A stretch of DNA of 29,292 bases from an uncultured Clostridia bacterium (GTDB taxonomy: Bacteria > Bacillota > Clostridia > Oscillospirales > Ruminococcaceae). The position numbers were made by a program, and so were the translations under genes. Position 1 is the stretch's first letter, and each line of letters starts with the position of its first letter. Shown piece after piece: positions 24,361 to 29,292 of this stretch. Below the pieces are notes generated by a model, which saw only the letters and a program-made list of their open reading frames with translations, had not been told where the DNA came from and did no database searches. The stretch is taken from NCBI GenBank assembly GCA_947628385.1, contig CANQZS010000002.1, positions 1 to 29,292 on the forward strand. The letters run 5' to 3'.

Positions 24361-24555
24361 ATGGATTTAGCTAATTCTATAGCTCAGATGTCCATGAATA
24401 TGAGCGCCGCTAAATTTCAGCAGCAGGTACACGTATCTGTTATGAAAAAGGCAATGGACAGCAATGCTGACATGATGAACGGCATACTGAGTATGCTCGA
24501 TTCTGTGCCGCGCTTTGCCGGAGCAAATGGAAGTATTCTTAATGTAAGAGCATAA
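24361..24555 (+). CDS. YjfB family putative motility protein
   Basis: 64 aa, ATG 24361 with a strong GGAGGAGG about 8 nt upstream. The sequence MDLANSIAQMSMNMSAAKFQ then VHVSVMKKAMDSNADMMNGI matches the YjfB family (Pfam putative motility protein), a small conserved protein found in motile Firmicutes and other groups. It is Met-rich (9 of 64 residues) and ends with a short unstructured tail. Its function is unknown. The position after the PocR receptor and before a strong terminator shows a dedicated two-gene unit. The 115-bp gap 24246-24360 has GATCC/GGATC pairing ends but no recognised riboswitch. Confidence 0.88.
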   Translation: MDLANSIAQMSMNMSAAKFQQQVHVSVMKKAMDSNADMMNGILSMLDSVPRFAGANGSILNVRA

Positions 24556-24561
24556 AAAATA

Positions 24562-24625
24562 TCCGGAGCGAAAGCTCCGGACGGATAAAGACCCAAGGGC
24601 TCGCCTTTCGGGTCTTTATTTTTTT
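24562..24625 (+). terminator. Tandem hairpins with strong terminator after the YjfB gene
   Basis: First hairpin TCCGGAGC-GAAA-GCTCCGGA (24562-24581), then a perfect 10-bp stem ATAAAGACCC (24585-24594) and GGGTCTTTAT (24610-24619), whose loop can extend the stem (AAGG/CCTT), followed by TTTTTTT to 24625. It ends the chemoreceptor unit just before the convergent end of the Cys-rich gene. Confidence 0.9.
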
Positions 24626-24652
24626 GTGAGGATCGCACGGAAACGCGCTGCC

Positions 24653-25132
24653 TCAGCAATGGCTTATCGTAAGCTCGTAACATTCCTCGCCCGGCTCGCA
24701 CATATCGCAGCAGGCGTCACATTTTCCACAGGGATCTTTTCCACAGGGAGGAGGACAGCACGGAGGCGGACAAGGCGGCGGGCAGCAGCCGCAGGAATTT
24801 CCGCAGCTTGTATCAACGATCTGAGAGCAAACAGGCTCATAAACGGTAAATATAAACGTCAGACCGTTAGCTTCTCCGCAGCAGCACCTTACGCGCCTTG
24901 TCTGCGACCTTGGCGAGGAGTTACGGTCTCCGATAACAGTAACGGCGTAAACTCCGTTGCAGGGCAGAGCGAATACTGCGGAATTTCCTCCCGCTACCTG
25001 ACCTCTTGCAACGACCTCACCGCTTGTATTTCTAATTTCAACTGTAAAGATCTTAGGGGTGCAAGGGCATAAAGCGGTAAGCTCTTCCACAGTAACAGCC
25101 ACTCTGCACCTGTTATCAGAAATGTTTGCCAA
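24653..25132 (-). CDS. Cysteine-rich protein of unknown function
   Basis: 159 aa from TTG 25132 (MANISDNRCRVAV), with AAAGGA about 10 nt upstream and a promoter at 25182-25210. No family recognised. The N-terminal ~100 residues look like a compact beta domain (RVAVTVEEL, KIFTVEIRNTSGEVVARGQV, VYAVTVIGDR, LTFIFTVYEP). The C-terminus is rich in Cys, Pro and Gly: C110, C114, C116-117, C121, C125-126, C130, C135, C138, C141-142, C145, C151, C159. In total 23 Cys (14%), including a CCC at 83-85. No signal peptide or membrane segment, so likely cytoplasmic or in spore or inclusion structures. Metal binding, or spore-coat-like disulfide cross-linking, are possibilities without evidence. Confidence 0.8.
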   Translation of the reverse strand: MANISDNRCRVAVTVEELTALCPCTPKIFTVEIRNTSGEVVARGQVAGGNSAVFALPCNGVYAVTVIGDRNSSPRSQTRRVRCCCGEANGLTFIFTVYEPVCSQIVDTSCGNSCGCCPPPCPPPCCPPPCGKDPCGKCDACCDMCEPGEECYELTISHC

Positions 25133-25181
25133 ATATATTCATTCCTTTCGCACGGCAGGATTTGGTTTTTCCGTACGTTTC

Positions 25182-25210
25182 ATTATATGCTCCGTCTGAA
25201 AAAATGCTAA
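25182..25210 (-). promoter_or_regulatory. Probable sigma-A promoter of the Cys-rich gene
   Basis: On the minus strand TTAGCA (25205-25210), 17-bp spacer and perfect TATAAT (25182-25187). It lies between the GH130 terminator and the gene, giving a monocistronic transcript. Confidence 0.55.
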
Positions 25211-25224
25211 AGCTGATCCTTGGG

Positions 25225-25266
25225 AAAAACAAAAGCTCCGCGCCGGATATACCTCCGGTGCGGAGC
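25225..25266 (-). terminator. Rho-independent terminator after the GH130 gene
   Basis: On the minus strand GCTCCGCACCGG pairs with CCGGCGCGGAGC (12 positions, one A-C mismatch, loop AGGTATAT), then TTTTGTTTTT. It begins 21 bp after the GH130 stop. Confidence 0.88.
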
Positions 25267-25286
25267 GCTGTCTGCAAATTTATATA

Positions 25287-26312
25287 TCAGACCTGACTGT
25301 TATTGTCAAGGAAGTCCATAACATCGTCAACAGTGGTGAATGCCAGAGCTGTGCAGGTATCGGCGCAGCCGTAGTAAATGCAGATCCTGCCTGTGTCGGC
25401 GTCAACGAGATTTGCACAGGGGAATGTTACCGCGTCGGTATCTCCGACAAGCTCGTACATTGTCTGCGGGCTGAGCAGGTAGGAAGCGCCTCTCTTGAGG
25501 ACCTTCCACGGCTCGTCCTTGTCAAGCAGAGCAGCGGAAAAGCTGTAAACATAGCCGTTGCAGGAGGTAAGAACGCCGTGATAGAATATGAGCCAGCCGC
25601 GGTCTGTCTCTATAGGGATAGGACCCGCGCCCATTTTTGTGGATTCCCAGCCCTTTGACGGACCCATAACGTGTCTGTGCTCGCCCCAGTATGTAAGGTC
25701 GGGAGACTGGCTGATGAACATATCTCCGAAAGGAGTGTGTCCGCTGTCGGACGGACGGCTCATCATCATATACTTGTTATTGATCTTTCTGGGGAACATT
25801 ACTCCGTTTCTGTTGAAAGGAAGGTAAGCGTTTTCAAGCTGGGTGAATTCCTCAAAATCATATGTATAAGCAATTCCTATAGTCGGCTTCCAACCGTAAG
25901 CGTTACACCATGTAACGATGTACTTATCCTCAAGCTTGCATACCCTGGGGTCATAGCCGTACTGCCACTCAGCGACCTCGGGAATATCGCACTTGAACTT
26001 TATTCTTTCCTCAGCGATGTCCCAGTTGATGCCGTCCTTAGAAAATCCGACATGGAGCTCCATATTTCTCTCTCTGTCGTCAACGCGGAAAACGCCTGCA
26101 AACTTATAGTCGCCCTTTTCAAAGGGTACTACCGAGCTATTGAAGATAGAGTTTGAGGGTTCTCTGTAGCCGTTAGCTTTTTTGACCATGATCTGGTCTC
26201 TTTTGATTATGGGGTTTGCGCTGTAGCGCCATACAACGTCTCTGCAATCCGCAGGCTTATCCTGCCATGGGATATTTGGCATAGAAACGCCATTAACAAC
26301 CTTGACCTTCAT
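25287..26312 (-). CDS. GH130 family glycoside phosphorylase (probably beta-1,4-mannooligosaccharide type)
   Basis: 341 aa from ATG 26312 (MKVKVVNGVSMPNIPW), with AAAGG about 13 nt upstream; an in-frame TTG at 26324 abuts that site. The five-bladed beta-propeller motifs of GH130 are visible: RYSANPIIKRDQI, FNSSVVPFEKGDYKFAGVFR, WQYGYDPRVCKLEDKYIVTW (D121 is the expected catalytic acid), VMFPRKINNKYMMMSRPSDS and WLIFYHGVL. GH130 enzymes phosphorolyse beta-mannosides, giving alpha-mannose-1-phosphate. Length fits mannooligosaccharide phosphorylases of Ruminococcus better than larger mannosylglucose phosphorylases, but the exact substrate cannot be set by eye. It has no signal peptide, so cytoplasmic. 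Its own promoter and terminator make it monocistronic. Confidence 0.9.
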   Translation of the reverse strand: MKVKVVNGVSMPNIPWQDKPADCRDVVWRYSANPIIKRDQIMVKKANGYREPSNSIFNSSVVPFEKGDYKFAGVFRVDDRERNMELHVGFSKDGINWDIAEERIKFKCDIPEVAEWQYGYDPRVCKLEDKYIVTWCNAYGWKPTIGIAYTYDFEEFTQLENAYLPFNRNGVMFPRKINNKYMMMSRPSDSGHTPFGDMFISQSPDLTYWGEHRHVMGPSKGWESTKMGAGPIPIETDRGWLIFYHGVLTSCNGYVYSFSAALLDKDEPWKVLKRGASYLLSPQTMYELVGDTDAVTFPCANLVDADTGRICIYYGCADTCTALAFTTVDDVMDFLDNNSQV

Positions 26313-26372
26313 TAAAAATACCAACCTTTCAATTTAAAAAATTCTCTGAGCCGGCAAGCTCACATTAAAATA

Positions 26373-26401
26373 ATTATAACTTATTATTACCAAAAAATCA
26401 A
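26373..26401 (-). promoter_or_regulatory. Sigma-A promoter of the GH130 gene
   Basis: On the minus strand TTGATT (26396-26401), 17-bp spacer and perfect TATAAT (26373-26378), about 60 bp upstream of the start codon. It is divergent from the SGNH lipoprotein promoter at 26510-26538. No catabolite-responsive element was recognised by eye. Confidence 0.65.
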
Positions 26402-26462
26402 TAGTAAATTTTCATCTTAAAGGTATTCGTAATAAAAAGTTTACAAGGGGAAACTGAGATCA

Positions 26463-26502
26463 ATGCGTAATGCGTAATTCGTAATGCGCAATTACGCATT
26501 AA
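26463..26502. repeat. Heptamer-like tandem repeat, GCGTAAT type
   Basis: Consecutive words TGCGTAA, TGCGTAA, TTCGTAA and TGCGCAA followed by the inverse TTACGCATTA give a short imperfect tandem/inverted repeat between the two divergent promoters. The word AATTACGCAT recurs at 16441-16450, downstream of argS. Confidence 0.6.
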
Positions 26503-26509
26503 TGCAGGA

Positions 26510-26538
26510 TTGACAAAAGCATAATGATGTGGTAAAAT
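26510..26538 (+). promoter_or_regulatory. Sigma-A promoter of the SGNH lipoprotein genes
   Basis: A perfect TTGACA (26510-26515), 17-bp spacer and TAAAAT (26533-26538) with an extended -10 TG (TGGTAAAAT). The leader has a CGGCTC-TTG-GAGCCG hairpin (26555-26569), and a weaker GGCG...CGCC stem ending near 26592 followed by TTATTTTT, which could act as an attenuator. Confidence 0.75.
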
Positions 26539-26616
26539 TAAATCTGAGGTATATCGGCTCTTGGAGCCGAGGCGAAGCATGCTGCTGCCGCCTTATTTTT
26601 GAAAGGAAGTTTATAT

Positions 26617-27654
26617 ATGAGATCCGCCATAAAGTTTGCCGCCCGCGCTGCCGCAGGAACGGCGGCTGTTTTATTGTTATCAGCGTGTGTACAGAAAGAG
26701 ATCCCCGATGCTCAGACCTCCGTATCGGAGGAGATAGTATCTCAGTCGGAAGCCGTTCCGGCAATGGTACCCGTTTCCGAGACCGAACCGACCTCCGCAA
26801 TGCCGGAAACTGAGACTTCCTTGGAAGCTGTATCCGAGACCACCGAGACTTCCCAAGAGTCGGACTCGTGGACTATCTCGGAACGCGTTATCGTTCCCAA
26901 GCTTGAATGGGATTCCCTTGACTGGGATAAGGATTTCATGGAAAATACCATCTTTGTCGGAGATTCCGTGTGCCGCGCTCTTTACGTTTATAACGATCTC
27001 CTCACCACCAAGCAGGTAGCTGCCACCGGAGGCGGCGCCGCAAGAAATATTTACGACTATACGTTCAAAATGGAGGATCACGAATTCACACTTAAAGAAG
27101 CGGCTGAATATTACAAGCCGGACATATTTTTCCTCTGGATGGGCATAAATGATATTAACATGACCGAAAAGGACGTTTATGCCAACAACCTTAAAAATAT
27201 TGCCGAGGATATGCTTTCCATTTCTCCGGAAAGCAGAGTAGTTATCCTCAGCATGAGTCCCACGGCGGATTACCATGAATGGAAAGCAAACGCACGTATC
27301 CGCGACTATAACGCCGCCGCAAGGGAAATGTGCGAAAGCATTACTGACGAGGAAATATATTATCTCGATATTCAGGATATTCTGTCGGACAGCGACGGCT
27401 ATCTGCTTCCGGAATGTGACAGCGGAGACGGTCTGCACCTTTCGCAAATGGCTTATACCCGTTTGCTGAGCTATATAACGAACGCTCTGGACAGCGACTT
27501 TTTCTCCTCCTCTCAGACCGAGACGGAAACTGCCGCTCCCGCTGCGGTCAATGAAACGGTGGAGAATATCACCGCCGATACTGCCGCTTCTGCGGACACT
27601 GCCAAGACGGAAAAAAATGAAGAGATCTATGATGAGGAAATATTCCTTGATTGA
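26617..27654 (+). CDS. SGNH/GDSL-type hydrolase lipoprotein
   Basis: 345 aa from ATG 26617 with GAAAGGA 9 nt upstream. A lipoprotein signal (basic start, hydrophobic core, lipobox LSAC, C24) anchors it on the outer face of the membrane. A Ser/Thr/Glu-rich linker spans about 30-85. The SGNH domain follows (about 108-295): block I IFVGDSVCR with Ser117, block II around GGGAARN, block III GIND (176-179), and block V DGLH with Asp271 and His274. Probable esterase or acyl-transfer activity; the substrate is unknown. The C-terminal ~45 residues are another acidic Thr/Glu/Ala-rich tail. It probably forms an operon with the next SGNH gene (52 bp apart). Confidence 0.88.
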   Translation: MRSAIKFAARAAAGTAAVLLLSACVQKEIPDAQTSVSEEIVSQSEAVPAMVPVSETEPTSAMPETETSLEAVSETTETSQESDSWTISERVIVPKLEWDSLDWDKDFMENTIFVGDSVCRALYVYNDLLTTKQVAATGGGAARNIYDYTFKMEDHEFTLKEAAEYYKPDIFFLWMGINDINMTEKDVYANNLKNIAEDMLSISPESRVVILSMSPTADYHEWKANARIRDYNAAAREMCESITDEEIYYLDIQDILSDSDGYLLPECDSGDGLHLSQMAYTRLLSYITNALDSDFFSSSQTETETAAPAAVNETVENITADTAASADTAKTEKNEEIYDEEIFLD

Positions 27655-27706
27655 TCGCCCTGTGCAATGCACCGGATCATTTAAATTCTTTTAAGGAGTT
27701 CAGCCT

Positions 27707-29179
27707 ATGCAAGTCAAAAAGATCGCCGCTTTGTTGCCGGCGTCAATAGTTCTTTCTGCGGCGATGCTTTTCTCGGCGTGCAGACCGGTAGAGGAACGTC
27801 CTCCGGAGCTTATCTATTATGCCGAGACAATGGAAAGATTCTTCTTCCCCGAGGACAGCACCGAAGCCGAAGCGGAAACCGATACCGTTACCGAAACAGA
27901 AACCGAAGCACCGCCGGAAACTGAAACGGAGACCGAGACAGAGATAGAGACCGAGATAATAACTTCAACCGTAACGGAGGTTCCGGAGGAATATTCTGAG
28001 ACCGGAACGGAAGAGCCCGATGTGATCTCCGCCGAAGTATATCAAGAAATATATCCTACCACGGAAGCCGTCTCCGAAACCGCTGCCGAGACTTATACCG
28101 AAGTCTATACCGAGACCGAGACCGTTCCTGCTGAAACGGAGCCTCCGCAGCTTTATCAGGCAAGCTTCACTGCGGATAGTTCATATGTAAAGCCCTTGGG
28201 CAGGACCTTTATGAAAGACGGGGTAAGGATACTTTCCCACACCTGTTCCGGAGTAGAATTTGCGTTCCGCGGGAATTACGCAGACATCACCCTTACCAGC
28301 AACTGCAAAACGTCAAAAGCCCGCGCCGCTATATATGTAAACGGAAAGATGGTAAAGGACACCATGCTCAACAATTCCGAGGAAACGTTCCACATATTTG
28401 ACAGCGACGAAGCGGAAAACTGCATCGTTTCAGTCGTAAAGCTTTCCGAAGCGGCATATTCCAATATCGGCGTAAAGAGCATAAACGTAAATTCCGAATT
28501 CGGCATAATCCCCACGCCTGAGCGCACAAGGAAGATCGAGTTCATCGGCGACAGCATAACCTGCGGATACGGCGTAGACGCTGCCGATCAATACGAAGCC
28601 TTTGCCACCACCAATGAAAACGGTGAAAAGACCTATGCAGCCATAACGGGAAAATATTTCAATGCGGAATATAACGTCGTTTCATGGAGCGGCATAGGAG
28701 TATATTCCTCATACACCGAGGGTTCAAAGCCGAACCAGAGCTTTCTCATGCCGTCGGTATATGAAAAGACCGCCGCTAACGAACGCACGGAAAAGTGGAA
28801 TTTTTCGCAGTGGCAGCCTGATCTTATCGTTATTAATTTAGGAACGAACGACAACACATGGACCAAGGGCATACAAGAGCGTGTAGATCTTTTCGGCAGT
28901 GCGTACTATGATTTTATCAAGCAGGTACGAGCCGTCAATCCGGACGCATATATAATATGCTCTCTTGGAGTAATGGGCAGCAAGCTGCTTCCTGAGATAA
29001 AGGAGCAGGTAGAAGCTTACTCGCGTGACACGGGAGACAACAGGATAACCACCTTTGAATTTGATTATCGCGACGGTAAGGCGGACGGTTTTGGCGCGGG
29101 GTTCCACCCCAGTGCGAAAACGCATCAGAAAATGGCTGACAAGCTTATACCTTTCATTTCTGAGATAATGGGCTGGTAA
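27707..29179 (+). CDS. CE2-like SGNH acetyl esterase lipoprotein
   Basis: 490 aa from ATG 27707 with AAGGAG 8 nt upstream. Lipoprotein signal with lipobox FSAC (C25; the Phe at -3 is unusual). Residues 45-148 are an extreme Glu/Thr linker ((ET)n stretches with Pro). A beta-sandwich, jelly-roll-like domain at about 150-265 (GRTFMKDGVRILSHTCSGVE, KARAAIYVNGKMVKDTML) is followed by the SGNH domain (about 275-488): KIEFIGDSITCGYGV (Ser283), INLGTND (379-382 region), GFGAGFHPSAKTHQKM (His467). This two-domain order is that of carbohydrate esterase family 2, which deacetylates xylan and mannan. A glycan deacetylase on the cell surface is likely; substrate not determinable. Confidence 0.88.
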   Translation: MQVKKIAALLPASIVLSAAMLFSACRPVEERPPELIYYAETMERFFFPEDSTEAEAETDTVTETETEAPPETETETETEIETEIITSTVTEVPEEYSETGTEEPDVISAEVYQEIYPTTEAVSETAAETYTEVYTETETVPAETEPPQLYQASFTADSSYVKPLGRTFMKDGVRILSHTCSGVEFAFRGNYADITLTSNCKTSKARAAIYVNGKMVKDTMLNNSEETFHIFDSDEAENCIVSVVKLSEAAYSNIGVKSINVNSEFGIIPTPERTRKIEFIGDSITCGYGVDAADQYEAFATTNENGEKTYAAITGKYFNAEYNVVSWSGIGVYSSYTEGSKPNQSFLMPSVYEKTAANERTEKWNFSQWQPDLIVINLGTNDNTWTKGIQERVDLFGSAYYDFIKQVRAVNPDAYIICSLGVMGSKLLPEIKEQVEAYSRDTGDNRITTFEFDYRDGKADGFGAGFHPSAKTHQKMADKLIPFISEIMGW

Positions 29180-29195
29180 AAAGCAGTCATTAGTA

Positions 29196-29292
29196 ATTAC
29201 TATTTTGCGCCGCAGGCGCAAAATATAAAGCTGGTCAAGCTGAGCCCAGCTTGCGGATTCCAAAGGCAGAGCCTTTGGTCGCGCTCCGCAGA
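29196..29292 (+). repeat. Palindromic dispersed repeat, copy B (runs off the window)
   Basis: It starts 17 bp after the CE2-like gene, with a TTTTGCGCC-GCAGG-CGCAAAA hairpin (29203-29223), then a 25-bp block identical (29216-29240) to the minus-strand block at 21087-21111, and TTGCGGATTCCAAAGGC (29251-29267) with one difference from copy A. The end GCCTTTGG/CCAAAGGC is another hairpin. Orientation is opposite to copy A. Confidence 0.75.

Noticed and set aside
26463..26502. CRISPR-like array
   Set aside because: The repeats are 7 bp with no spacers; a short tandem repeat.
26680..27672. 330-codon minus-strand open frame opposite the first SGNH gene
   Set aside because: The plus-strand gene has a promoter, a lipobox and SGNH motifs; the antisense frame has no such support.

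Overview
The window looks like a chromosomal segment of a motile, low-GC Gram-positive Clostridia member, probably an Oscillospiraceae (Ruminococcus-like) gut bacterium. This is inferred from the Clostridia/Bacillus-type gene order of the flagellar operon (FliY rather than a lone FliN, and FlbD/SwrD after FlgE), consensus sigma-A promoters, strong AGGAGG-type ribosome binding sites, a GH130 glycan phosphorylase, PocR and YjfB family proteins, and palindromic intergenic repeats. The species cannot be named from the sequence alone.

Region 1 (1-16219, minus strand) is one large flagellar operon, read right to left from a sigma-A-type promoter at 16191-16219: flgB, flgC, fliE, fliF, fliG, fliH, fliI, fliJ, fliK, flgD, a TIGR02530-type flagellar operon gene, flgE, flbD/swrD, motA, motB, fliM, fliY (cut by the window edge). 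It encodes the rod, MS ring, switch, export ATPase complex, hook-length ruler, hook cap, hook, and stator. No fliL lies between motB and fliM. Short intercistronic hairpins flank flgE, and a probable internal promoter precedes motB.

Region 2 (16371-20726, minus) is a housekeeping unit, ddl - murI - DUF1934 - argS, with its own strong promoter (20698-20726) and a terminator after argS (16371-16406). It makes D-glutamate and D-Ala-D-Ala for peptidoglycan and charges tRNA-Arg.

Region 3 (20780-21125) is gene-free and holds copies and fragments of a palindromic dispersed repeat (another copy starts at 29196 and runs off the window) plus a near-perfect 31-bp palindrome.

Region 4 (21140-22920, minus) is a two-gene unit: a bitopic membrane protein of unknown function followed by a bactofilin. 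Divergent from it (23129-24625, plus) is a soluble PocR-domain chemoreceptor followed by a YjfB-family putative motility protein, ending in a strong terminator.

Region 5 (24653-29179) holds an unrecognised protein with 23 cysteines in 159 residues (minus), a GH130 glycoside phosphorylase (minus) and two divergent plus-strand lipoproteins with SGNH/GDSL esterase domains, the second of CE2 type. This suggests use or deacetylation of beta-mannan or xylan-type glycans, as inference only.

No tRNA, rRNA, CRISPR array, transposase, integrase or phage gene was seen. The most unusual items are the cysteine-rich protein, the duplicated-module FlgD, the Cys/His cluster in FlgB, the relocated CheY-binding-like peptide in FliY, the bactofilin/membrane-protein pair and the dispersed repeat.
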